From contig JAPEIS010000016.1 of assembly GCA_029531795.1 (NCBI GenBank), positions 62,001-126,000 on the forward strand: a DNA stretch of 64,000 nt, written 5' to 3'. The DNA comes from Sclerotinia nivalis. Taxonomy: Eukaryota > Ascomycota > Leotiomycetes > Helotiales > Sclerotiniaceae. Shown piece by piece: positions 46,271 through 58,537 of the stretch. Position 1 is the stretch's first letter. Each line of letters opens with the position of its first letter. The position numbers and the translations under genes were made by a program. The notes beneath the pieces are model-generated. The model was not told the origin of the DNA, searched no databases, and worked only from the letters and a program-made list of their open reading frames with translations.

Positions 46271-47011
46271 TCAATTTCGCTGCCACCAAAGGAGTGCTTG
46301 AAAGAATAGCAAATCATCATCATATCTATTCGGCATAATTTCCCCACTGTAATCTTTCCAATCTCTATGCTTCGTAACAACTTCAAAAAACTTCACATAC
46401 TCCCAATACTCCGGAAAGAAGCCGCTGTCTTCCCAATCAATTAGTCCCGTGATTTTACCATCCTGTACCATAATATTCCTAGGCGATAAATCGCATTGAG
46501 CGAAAACAGTATGATGTCCAGTAGGCACTCGGCTTCTGATTGCATGCTCTAGAGCAGCTGGTGGTCGGGCCCCAAAGTCTAGAATGAACTCATTAAAATC
46601 GGCCTCATTTTCGAATGGCCCGCCGTGGAAATCAGATATATGACGGCCATCCCTAATACTGTTACCGTCGCACGAACTAATAATTCCTCTGATCGGAGGC
46701 TCTATGGTTCTCATCTTGATCAAAATATCTCGGAGCTGATGACAGAAATTTATTTTTTCTTGGTCATCTAAATCGGCCCACACTTCCTCTAAAGTTTTTC
46801 CTTCGACAAAGTCCATCTTGATCCAACCTAGACGTCAGCCGGCTTCTTTATCGGACTCACAAACACCATGAGTTCTTGGTACTGGGAGGCCATGTTTGAC
46901 GGCCAAATCCATAGCAGCAGCTTCGGCAAAGCGGATTGATGGACCTGATTTGATCACTAGTCGAAAGAAAGTAGTAGTTGTGAGTTCTATGGCAGTAAGA
47001 GTTGGCTTCAT
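46271..47011 (-). pseudogene. Aminoglycoside-phosphotransferase-fold (APH) kinase-like gene with in-frame TGA
   Basis: On the minus strand one frame runs from ATG at 47011 to the stop at 46271, about 246 codons, with a single TGA at plus 46835-46837. Upstream of it lie FFRLVIKSGPSIRFAEA and HGLPVPRTHGV; downstream lie WIKMDFVEGKTLEEVW, the catalytic-loop-like FAQCDLSPRNIMV and the metal-binding GLIDWEDSGFFPEYWEY. These are the marks of the fungal APH/choline-kinase-like fold. The stop sits in a linker where CGA to TGA would explain it. Removing it as an intron would need only about 35 bp, too short. Thus this is probably a recent pseudogene; a sequencing error or a shorter start at 46816 remain possible. 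Substrates of this family in fungi are mostly unknown. Confidence 0.65.
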
Positions 47012-47585
47012 TTTGCCAAGACACCATACCGAGTCACGTGAAATTGTAGCCCGCGGCGTCGTAACCTTAACCTTGTGCGACCTCCAGGCACTTATTGCTA
47101 AACAACGAATGATTTCATCACAATGCGGAATTGAGGCTGAGCTGCATCATATATAACGAATTAAAGGCTGAAGATAAGTTAACCCTTCCCTTTCGAACCT
47201 CATTTGGGTTAACCGAGAATCACGAGCACTTTACATTGGTTACAAACTGCCAAGAAAATGGTCACTAGCAGGCTCCAGCACAGCATCTCAATCGTACCTC
47301 CGTATTCTGTAAATATATATAATGAGGGCCCCTTCGCGTCCTGGCGACCTTTTTTCCCTTCCTCACCACACCATTTGGGTCGACCACCAACATCCCAAGA
47401 ATCTCAATACTGTCATTTAGTACAATTTTGAGATTTCTTCCAGGACCCTGTCAATCTTTCATTTTGTGTGTCAATTCTTACCACCTTTCTCTCCCTCCCC
47501 AAGATCCAAACACTCATTTCGTCGCTCGTTCAATTGCCCCTCTGAATCCCTATATTGATCACTTCTCAATACAAATAAAGCAGAC
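47012..47585. other. Divergent intergenic region
   Basis: Shared upstream DNA of the minus-strand APH-like gene and plus-strand BTB gene. A TATATATAA run near 47312 could serve as a TATA element for the BTB gene. No other feature. Confidence 0.4.
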
Positions 47586-48563
47586 ATGTTCAAGCGTTCC
47601 CATAGATCAAATGATCGCGTGGAAAAGAACATCAAATTGAAGAAGTCGTATAGGGATCCCGCGAAGTTGTCGAAATTGCAAAAGTCGTTCGATCAAGGCT
47701 CGCCTATTGCGAGGTAAGGCTGAGTGATTTGGTTGACTAATATGTAATCGAGTTGGAAATGGATCTATACTGATGGATTATTCCTATAGTAGCCTGACTT
47801 CTCCGATTGTAACGTTTACAGTTGGTAGGGAGGGACGACTCTTTGCAGCGCACGAAGATGTACTCTCCTTGTCACCGTACTTTGCGACGGCAATGAGAGG
47901 ACAATTTTTAGAGGCGCAGAGTAAGAGAATCTCTTTACCCGACGAAGAACCCGAAATCTTTTCCTGTGTTCTTGAATATCTTTACGTACGTTCACCCGTG
48001 ATGTATAATACACAATGATTATCTCAGTAGTACTGACATATTTACAGAAGGGTGACTATTATCCCCGTTTGATTCACAACAAGCGCCGAAACTCTTGGGA
48101 ACTTGAGGATGCAGATCATTCCCCCAACCCCGAAAATACTGGTGGTCGCGGGTCGGTAGAGGCAACAAGCTATATATCCAGCGTGGGAGAACAACTTTTA
48201 AAGGATACAGTCATATACTGCGCTGCAGAAAAGTATGGCCTCGATGAACTCAAACGCGTTGCTCTTCAGAAGCAGGGTCTACAGAGTGGAATCGAGGTTG
48301 CTACAATTATCCGCAGTGCTCGGTATGCTTATGACAACACGCCGGACACGGACTCTAGGCTACGCGCTCATTATCTTGCCTTGATCATCAGATGTCGTAA
48401 GACATTTAAGAGGAGCGGAACCATGCAGACAGAAATGGAGAGTGGCGGTAAACTTTTCTTTGACCTTTTCGTGGCATTATGCAATCATGTGGATGATATT
48501 GTGGAAATTGGGTCAGCCCCTTTCTCCTTTTCCGTGAATTACTTACCTACTCTCCCAGGTTAA
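47586..48563 (+). CDS. BTB/POZ-domain protein, about 279 aa
   Basis: Exons 47586-47713, 47790-47985 and 48048-48563. After a basic N-terminus (FKRSHRS, NIKLKKSYRD) a BTB/POZ domain runs from about residue 47 to 125. It contains VTFTVGREGRLFAAHEDVLS, the Ser-Pro-Tyr-Phe core and LPDEEPEIFSCVLEYLYKGDYYP. BTB domains dimerise and often act as adaptors for Cul3 ubiquitin ligases or in transcription. The C-terminal half is helical (AAEKYGLDELKRVALQK), ending in the conserved-looking FFDLFVALCNHVDDI. The final codons after GSAP may instead be an intron (GTCAGC to CCCAG) leading to a stop near 48628, so the last 20 residues are uncertain. A role in ubiquitination is family inference. Confidence 0.85.
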
Positions 48564-49433
48564 CTGACTTTCAAGTAGAAACTCCAAGTCCCCACGAACC
48601 ATCTAAAATGTTGCATAACCCATGTTAGGTATTTCAGCACGGCGTCAATTGTTTTTGAGGATCATCGTGCATCTCCATCAAATTTGAGAACCATTTAGGA
48701 GATTTTTGCAATGCTTGCACCAAATCACTCCACTTCAACATATGAGGTTGGCCACCTTTTTTGATGACACACGAGATTATTTTTTATCCTCTGTTTTCAA
48801 TCAAACCCCTTGCTATCTCGCTTACCTGGTGTTCTTTTTAGCGGAAGGGAATTCGCGTTTTTGCTTTCTTGCTTTCTGTACTATTTCTCTATCAACCCTC
48901 ACAAATTGCTTGACTTACTCCGTGGGTATGTTACTCGTTGCATTTGAAATTGAAAAGGAAATGGTATGGATGGATGGATTTACTGGTCGGGGCGACCTCT
49001 TCGCACCACTCTTTTCTTATTTCTGTTGGGATGCATGGAGATGATGTAGCTTTAGTTGTGTGTTTATGATCTTGATGATTGTGAACGGGTGATCCCTAGT
49101 GGATGCGCCAGCCTAAGCCCTCGTCAGGGCAAGATAATGAGAGATTTGGCCACCTCAATCTTAAGTTCCAATGTGTGTGAAGGAAGCTGTCCCCTTTTGC
49201 ATTCTTATCTTTCTTGTCTTATGTCAATCACCCTATCAATAAGAAGCTCGCCGTCAATGTTCTCGGTAACCATTCGAGTATTACCTGCTTGTACCCCAGT
49301 CCGCGTATCGGACGACCAAGCGGATATCAGCACGTCATCGCCAAAATATCATATATGTATAGCCAGTTTGTATCTTTTCGATCTCCTCTCCTCATGAATG
49401 TTAGACAAATTCACTGTTAATGCGGTATCTGAC
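48564..49433. other. Intergenic, no gene seen
   Basis: Pyrimidine-rich DNA with several open frames but no domain, between the BTB gene and the 5S rRNA gene. Confidence 0.4.
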
Positions 49434-49552
49434 ACATACGACCATAGACTGAAGAGAATTGGGCATCCCGTCCGCTCTGCCATACACAAGCTTCAGATCG
49501 GTGGATTAGTAGTTGGGTGGGTGACCACCAGCGAATCCCCACTGTTGTATGT
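49434..49552 (+). rRNA. 5S ribosomal RNA (119 nt)
   Basis: The sequence opens ACATACGACCATAG and closes TGTTGTATGT; these ends pair as helix I. The conserved core TCCCGTCCGCTC and the strongly conserved GTAGTTGGGTGGGTGACCAC with GCGAATCCC are present in order and at correct spacing. A T-rich run (ATTCTTTTCCCTTTTA) follows, as expected for RNA polymerase III termination. Helix II differs from the common filamentous-ascomycete type but both strands change together (GACTGAAG with CTTCAG), so folding is kept. Dispersed single 5S genes are normal in Pezizomycotina. Promoter elements are internal to the gene. Confidence 0.92.
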
Positions 49553-49729
49553 ATTCTTTTCCCTTTTATTTTTGCTCGTCCCCAGAGCTCACCGGCATCA
49601 TGTTGCAAACGCAGACCATCCTCCAAGCGAGATCCCCCTTTCCATTCTTAGCCGCGAAGCAGCATCATCATCATCATCACAAAACGTCGAATTACGCTCC
49701 CTTATCCACCAACAGCCCCTTTTGAACCG

Positions 49730-50754
49730 CCAAAGAACTATGCCCTGGTACGAAGACTCGCATCATCAATGCTTGTCTTCTTTACCGCCGGTCCTAACAA
49801 TGTGAGTCTCGGTTGTCTCATCCCCTACATACATTAACCACATATTCTCTTCCCACATCGGTAATTGTTTTCCTCTGTCTCTCTTCTTTCCTCGGCTGGG
49901 TATTTGCGGAAATGAGTATACTCTTTCTTTGAACCTTTCTACGTCTCGGAATTGGCGGAATACTACTACTGGATGCTAGTCTGCAGATTTAGCTCAATTA
50001 ATGAGAGTCTTGGGAACGCGCTGGGCATTATTCGTTGTAAGTTTTGATTTAGCGGCTCTAGGTCAATCATATCAAGATGTCCAGGTAAACACGTATATAG
50101 CTCAGGTTTGCGACAAGGCGCATTGGTGGTTGGGTGTAATATATGAAGCATATAATATGGGGGCTTCGGTTGGTCCATTCATTAGCTGTTCCTGGCATTT
50201 CCACTGTCAAACCGGACCGTTGGGCTGAGAGCTATGGGCCTTTAGTGAGGGTTGCAGGTTTGAATATCTCTATGGTAGTCTGGGCGTTTTTGGGAAATCT
50301 ATTGAATAAGAGGCAGGGTGAATTAGATAGCGAAGTACAAGGTGAAGAACCGCGCAATAGTGACCGTGCACGATGAGGGAATACAATGTTGATAGAGATT
50401 GGGGAACTTTTGAGGGAGAAGGTTGTTTGGCTAGTTAGTATATTCTTTTTCTTTCACCTGGGTAGCGGTATGACGAACGGTGGCTGGCTCGTCACTTACC
50501 TTCTGACCCCCGCGCCTAAATCAGAAATCAAAGCCTCCTCAATTGGCTACCTACGCGCTCTCTTCTCCACAGGCACCGCATTCGGCCGTCACTTTCTTAT
50601 TGAACCCACCCATCGATTCGGCAAACGACCTGTGCTTCTTCTCTATCAATTCCTCTGCATTATCCTTCAAATCATCAGCTGCAGACTCTCCAATTTCATC
50701 GGCAATGAATGGGGACTCTACGTTCTAGATCAAATCACAGTCAAAGACCTTTAA
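49730..50754 (+). pseudogene. MFS transporter relic, truncated
   Basis: Fragments in several frames match a 12-helix major facilitator in order. First comes LVRRLASSMLVFF with GCLIPYI, then LGWVFAEMS, then LGQSYQDVQVNTYIAQ with WWLGVIYEAYNMGASVGPF. Later pieces are GGWLVTYLLTPAPKSEIKASS, then FGRHFLIEPTHRFGKRPVLLLY and a final SNFIGNE. This resembles the fungal Bsc6/YOL137w-like group. Stops and frame changes lie between the pieces (for example in 49820-49990 and near 50226), beyond what introns explain. The last two helices are missing: the frame stops at 50754, 210 bp before a solo LTR. The substrate is unknown. The DNA right after it (50760-50950) has degenerate AAGGNCTTCG-type words. Confidence 0.75.
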
Positions 50755-50964
50755 ACGATACGCTAAGATCTTCAAATCTTCACATTCCAATATCCCTCGT
50801 ACTCGAAGGTCTTCGAAGCAAAGCCCCAGAGTCTTAAGGTACAGTCCAAGGACTTCGAGGGACGGTCGACGAGCTTCGGGAGATAGTGGAAGAGCCTCAT
50901 TAGGAACGCAAAGAGTTTTGGGTAGAAGTTGAAGGGCTTCGGACGATAGTTACCAAAGCATTAT

Positions 50965-51250
50965 TGTGAGAAAGTTGGATTGCTAGGGCCACATACGTAG
51001 CTAGTTCATGGGCATTAGATTACATGATCCTTCGTAGTTAAATATAAAGAGAAGGTTTCGCTTTTCCTTCTAGAATAATCAATCGTTTTCATTAGTCTTT
51101 TTGTATACCCCTGTATACAACCCCAACCCATTATTATTCACGTTAGTTTTACTATTTGAAGTTTATACAATGTAATCTGATCAGTTCGTATCCTATTCCC
51201 TCTCGCAGCGTACTGTCGGGACGCACGTATCTCGACCTACCTCTTTCACA
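50965..51250. mobile_element. Solo LTR, copy B (286 bp)
   Basis: Ends are TGTGAGAAAG and CTCTTTCACA, as in copy A at 3660-3943, and the whole length aligns by eye. A 4-bp target duplication TTAT flanks it (50961-50964 and 51251-51254). No internal retrotransposon sequence lies on either side. This copy keeps more G and C at differing positions, so it is nearer to the presumed original. Confidence 0.87.
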
Positions 51251-51254
51251 TTAT

Positions 51255-52150
51255 AATCAGCTAGCTTTACCTAGGCTAAGAGGATAATGGAGGCGTAATT
51301 TATGGGGTTTAGAATGCTCTTTCTCAATTGATAATGGAGTTTATTCTTGTTCCGACCGAAAAGCCGCACCGAGCACTTTTTTGTACTTCGTTGGAAGGTT
51401 GAAACTAGCTTGATCGCATCTCTAAATATGCATTTATATTCACAACATGACCTCCGTCCATACCTGCTCTACTTCGCGGTTTTACCCCTTCATTTCAGCC
51501 GAGGAGTTTGCGCGCACTAGCTTTGAACTAAGAACTGGCGGACTGCCACTGAAATTGGCTTTGAGAAACAGAATGTTCGACTAATATAGCTTTAAACTTC
51601 GTGTTTAAATTTTTTTTCTTTAAAAATCAATAGGGTTGTCGGCTGGTGTTTGTCCTATTGAATTGATGTCCAGCAATGAATGCAAGACGCTAATCTTCTC
51701 ATCCAGCATCGAGACGGCTTCGACATATATCTTCAAGTTTTTCTACTTCAAATTATCAATACATACAATTAAATTCAACCGACTGCAACTATTTACTCAA
51801 CTATTTACTCAAATAGGTCAACATGACTCCACTCCGATTATGGAAGGGAAATCGTCATTACAATCTTACTATCTTATCTGTTCCTGACTTATCCGCGTAG
51901 ATCTATGGGCTTCTCCATTTCTCTTATTAATTTTAGCGTTTTTAGTGCTATTTCATGCTAAAGCCGTAACAAACCGAATTGATAGCTAGAGCTTCAAACA
52001 TATAACATAACCTCAATTGTCCGTTGTTCGGCATCAAACAATTCATCATAAAATAAACACAACGACGATTGTTTTCTTTTCGAGGTAGGCATACCCTCTC
52101 ATTATTCTTCTTTCTTTGTTTCTTTGGTTCGGAGTCTTCAGTCATCAATC
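51255..52150. other. Intergenic: promoter of P5C dehydrogenase
   Basis: About 900 bp between the solo LTR and the P5CDH start. A 51636-51887 open frame has no domain. The final 150 bp are AT-rich leader-like DNA. Confidence 0.4.
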
Positions 52151-54087
<1,937 letters not shown>

Positions 54088-54732
54088 ATGGGAGAATAAA
54101 AGTTAATGATTATCGCGGTGTCACGCGCGAACGGGGAAATGAATGGACTGATATGAGAAACGACAAGATTGGATGAGATGTTGAAATGATCATCTCAGGA
54201 GAAATCGGTAAATGTTTTTTTGGCAAGCGATTTTCTTTAGGCCTGTCATGTGCTATGCACACATGCATCTTTTTTCAGGCTTTGTATTTACGTCCGCTTT
54301 CAGCATTGTATATGAAAATACTAAATGCTATCACGCATATAGTTGATGAGCCAAAAGTATTGTTGTTTTTATCTCAATAGATTATGCTGCATATTCCATG
54401 CCCATGCTGATTGGCAATTGTGGATGGACCAACACTTAGCTGCACACAGCATTTACCCGGAGTGTGATGTCTAAATACGGCACAGCATGATATATTCCAA
54501 TACTTCCATGTGATGATTTACCATAACCACACAGTGTAAGCGTTATATTTGAGCTCCCAGAAAGGACCGCTTGTTTTTGGGTATGGAACCATGTAAACAA
54601 ATAACGGTCCTAATGAATTCCCCTACGGGATGTGACACTCGCTGTGTTCAGACAGCTCTTACCGTTCTCTACTACATTATATACCACTATAGCCGCTCAC
54701 AAAAAATCCCATTTTCATGCCAATCATCGGTT
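54088..54732. other. Intergenic, no gene seen
   Basis: 3' flank of P5CDH. Open stretches carry no domain until the relic at 54733. Confidence 0.4.
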
Positions 54733-54888
54733 GATTATGTGTTCATGAACTATGCCGCTGGTTTTCAAGACCCTATTTCATCGTACGGCGTTGAAATCAA
54801 GAGAAAATTGCAGAATGTGAGCAAGAAGTATGATCCGGAAGGATTGTTCCAGAAGGGTGTACCAGGAGGATTTAAGTTCTTCGTTTGA
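54733..54888 (+). pseudogene. C-terminal relic of an FAD-linked (berberine-bridge-type) oxidase
   Basis: The last about 50 codons before the TGA read YVFMNYAAGFQDPISSYG followed by KLQNVSKKYDPEGLFQKGVPGG. These are the hallmark C-terminus of fungal FAD-binding PCMH/BBE-like oxidoreductases (N/Y-A-D..QDP..SYG, then KYDPEG.FQ..VPGG). Nothing upstream within 700 bp matches the FAD domain, so this is a fragment rather than a gene. The preserved reading frame suggests that loss was by deletion and fairly recent. Confidence 0.7.
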
Positions 54889-56881
54889 TGTCACATAAGA
54901 ATTATGTCTCGAACATCGCTGGCGTGGCCGTTTTTGTAATATCAAACAAATTACCATTGTTCAAGAAGCCGACGTGAATTTGATGTTTTGGAGATAGAAA
55001 GAAAACGAGGATTATCAGTATAGAAACAGGCAATGCGTGCCTGGTGTGCTCTACACTTGGGATCATTGTTTAGGCCACATCTAGTAAATGAATTCCAATC
55101 GTGTCGTAAATTCAATTCAATCATCATAAGGTTTTGTTGTGATAATGGAGACCATTTTACTCATGAGAGGAATTATATAGATTTTGTGAGCAGAGTGTAA
55201 ATAAGTTTGACAGGCAGAATGATTTGATTGGCAGACAAATCAAAGCGGTAAATAAGCTAGGCTCGGAGCTCCTGGCCAACCTCATTCATGGTGATGTGAG
55301 ATACCACAATGAAAATAATAATGAGGGAAAACATAATGTAACTTCGGTGTCGCGAGATGGAGGGCGATCGGTAGTAAGGTTGTGGTGCCATTTTGAAGTT
55401 ATTTTCACTTCTTTTACTGACCTACTTCCACAGGACAATCTCCTTTATTTCGCACAATTGAATATCAGACGATGGTTAATCTATTCGAGGATAGAACAAG
55501 CTAGACCTCGAGCAAACGCATAGCAGGTCTTGCTATAGCGCAACCCCAGAGCCATTCACGACACATGTCCGGCGTAATCTCTATGATCTGGATGCAAACA
55601 AGTTGTTCGTCAACTTTGCTGGAATGTACAAAGGTTCTAAAAGCCTTGCTTTGTTCCGTATCTTCCGGGGCTACCAGTAAGCTTGTTCAAACTTGGCGTC
55701 GTGTCCAGTGGTAACCTCGAGGTTGATTGTCATTTTCGAAACTTTCACCCCAAAACAGCCGTAATGTGATAAAAAGATCCAAGTTCGACAAGGTTTCGAT
55801 CTAGTGATTCCATAGAGGCGCCGCTTATAGCACGGATGTCTTCATGCTTCCTTTCCGCAGCGACTTATACAAGAGTCTGTTCTTGCGTGTGCATCACTAA
55901 GCACTGTAACTCGTCAAGTCCTATGATCATACTGTCCTCCTTTAAAGTTTCCTGGGGAATTATGTTCTCCGTGAGATAATCCGGACTTGTAGTCAAGACT
56001 CTTTTATTTTAAAGCCCTGCTTCCGAGGCTCTGTCAGATTGACATACACCTGCACATTCAGAAAAAATTGTTGCTCGGGATCATGGTCGTCCTTATTTCG
56101 TTGGTAAAAATAATTCACAAGATTAGACAGCGGCCCTCATTTATGAAACGCTGATAGGACTTGTTAAGTAAGGGCGACTTATGATACCCTTTTCGCGGTG
56201 AATCTGAGCTGTCTCCTTCGCCACAAAGTCGACCAGACGTTCTTTAAAAAAGCCAAAACTTTTGTAAAATCAAAAATTTGGATATTGGAAAAGTCGTGGA
56301 ACTTTGCATATGATCTAGTGATCAAATGTGCAGTCAATCTTCCACGCACATTTAATATCTCAAGTGGATTCAAGGCCTCTATTTCTTGGGTCACAGTTCG
56401 GGTATGGGAAAGTTCCAATCTAGAAATATGATGATACCATTTAATACTAAGTCCATACTTAATATTTCGGTGTATGAACTACCCCTCAAATGGCTCCATC
56501 ATCTAGGCCTAGTTTGGACAATAAAAATGAAAAACCGCAGAAATTATGTTCGATATAAAATCAACCAACAAACATTTTGAAATAGAATTACATCATCGAA
56601 ATTCTATTTTCCGGAATTATTCAAAGATGTAACGAAAGCTGCACAATTCTAAATTATCGCGCTAAGAGTCAACGACTTTAAATACGTTCTAAGTTCTAAA
56701 TCTTTTAACTTTGGCGCCAGCGTGAGCTAGTTGTCGACTATTCTGAATAAGGGCCAACATAGCCTCCATTGAAGGAACATTTGTTTTCGCACAAATAATT
56801 TTCATTTCCCCCCAAAAATAATTCCATAACTTTAATTTCCATGTATTACTCCAAAAGAAGGATCTCACTGCATCTGCAAAA
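54889..56881. other. Gene-poor intergenic stretch
   Basis: About 2 kb without a supported gene. A short frame near 55570-55678 reads like protein (DLDANKLFVNFAGMYKG) but has no context. At 55978-55999 a word similar to the MITE arm occurs (ATCCGGACTTGTAGTC) without a partner arm. Confidence 0.4.
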
Positions 56882-57421
56882 ATGCCAAAAAAAGAACGTA
56901 TCTCTTGTCTGAACTGCGCAAAAGGTATCTGCCGAATCGACCATTATAGTAGCTCCGGACAGCAAGTATCGCAGACACCGGAAGGAGCAAGAGCCGACCA
57001 TATAAATTGCGGAGTATGCGCCCATGGAACATTTCCCCTTGTGGTCGATGAGTCCTCAAGATATTGTCCGGGTTGTTCCGCAATTTGGACTCCTGTTAGT
57101 ACGGATGATGAGGAGGATGATGGGAATGGTCCTACTGTTGAACAACAGCGACAACAACGACATCAACGGCAACAAGAACAACGAGAACAACAATCACCAC
57201 CACCACCCTATTCATCACCACCACCAGATTATTCACTCTATTCCCCCGCAACCACTTCACGGCGTGCCCTAATAAATCCTAATCTTATTCCTACCGCGCG
57301 ACAATTCCGACCAAGACCACGACCGGTGGAATCTCGATTACATCCAGAACGGCAAGCACAACCACGATTCACTGTAGTGGAAATGCCATCGATATGGGCG
57401 GAGCTGGGTGTTTATTATTGA
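56882..57421 (+). CDS. Cys-pair, Gln/Pro-rich hypothetical protein, 179 aa
   Basis: A single exon encodes 179 residues. The N-terminal half carries cysteine pairs CLNC (9-12), CGVC (43-46) and CPGC (62-65), plus Cys17 and His21, which could bind zinc as small ribbons. An acidic stretch (STDDEEDDG) leads to a Gln/Arg/His-rich tract and a proline-rich stretch (SPPPPYSSPPPDYS) with PPPY and PPDY motifs, possible WW-domain or ubiquitin-ligase binding sites. The C-terminus is Arg/Pro-rich. No family was recognised. The ORF has a good start context (AAAAATGCC) and nothing suggests an intron. Confidence 0.6.
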   Translation: MPKKERISCLNCAKGICRIDHYSSSGQQVSQTPEGARADHINCGVCAHGTFPLVVDESSRYCPGCSAIWTPVSTDDEEDDGNGPTVEQQRQQRHQRQQEQREQQSPPPPYSSPPPDYSLYSPATTSRRALINPNLIPTARQFRPRPRPVESRLHPERQAQPRFTVVEMPSIWAELGVYY

Positions 57422-58537
57422 TTTTTGGGGGGTATTGGTATTGGTATGGAGTTTATGCATGGAGGGCGTTCAGGCGAGAAAGTACGAAAAGCGGTCGTAC
57501 TTTATCATTAGATTTTACGCATTCGCATATAGGGCTGGGTGTTTGGATCTTGTTGCATGGCATGACTGATATAGCATTGTATATTGTATATCGTATGTAA
57601 TGATATAGGATAGGATAAGATAGTACAATCTCCATCACAGATTTACTAGGAGTTGAAAAATATCTACCTATCCAAGGATAAGAATATGAACAATGGGTAT
57701 ATAAATTGTATTTTACGATGGCACTATATATATAGAAAAAAACATTAAATGGGAACACCAGAATTGTATTTTACAAAAGCGTTATAGGAAAAGCATACAA
57801 GGTTGATCTAGAAGCGAAAATTAACTCAAAGTTCTATTAGATTGGAAGAAATATCAAATTATAAATATCAAAAAGACTTATTTACTTAATAAATATAAGA
57901 GAGATTGGATGAATATCTGCTTCTCCCCTCCCCTCCCTTCATATCAAAATATCAAACCTATTCAATTCCTCATCTTAACTATCTATCTGCCAAATTTATA
58001 AGTCATTACATTGCACTGCATTCCAAAGATTACGTTTCATTCCAAGATCATATCACATCATATGGACATGTTATAAATCTTACCTTTTTTTATACTTTCA
58101 CACAACTCAATTCTCACTCTCATTCTCATTCACATTTATCATTGCTTATTTTCAGAGGTCTTTGTACTCTCATATACGTATGCGTTACCATATCATGGGT
58201 AATCATACCTTCCTCCATCACCCAAACCCAACTACCGACCCGCTACCCACCCAGCCACCCAGCTACAAACCACACCACACCAAACCAAGCCAAACCAAAC
58301 CAAACGCCGAAATCCAACTTAAGCCAAGCCAACCCATCTCATCTATCTATCTATAAATACTAATGCAAATCAACCTCTCTTGTTTCTATCCCACCTCCAT
58401 GCTTTGGATTACGCCGTTTTTGATACATCCTCCATGCTATCATCTATTCCATGCCTAATCCCCCATACCCATCCTGTATCCTTTCCTTTCCTTCCCCAAT
58501 CCCCACCCTCCACCACCCTAATCCCATTCCCTCCCCC
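57422..58537. other. Intergenic between convergent genes
   Basis: Very AT-rich at first, then C/T-rich low-complexity DNA (58050-58540) with ACCAAACC- and CCACCC-type words. The open frame at 57905-58363 is a product of that composition. No gene seen. Confidence 0.45.

Noticed and set aside
57905..58363. 152-codon open frame
   Set aside because: Product of C/T-rich low-complexity DNA; the translation is mostly His, Ser, Thr and Pro repeats.
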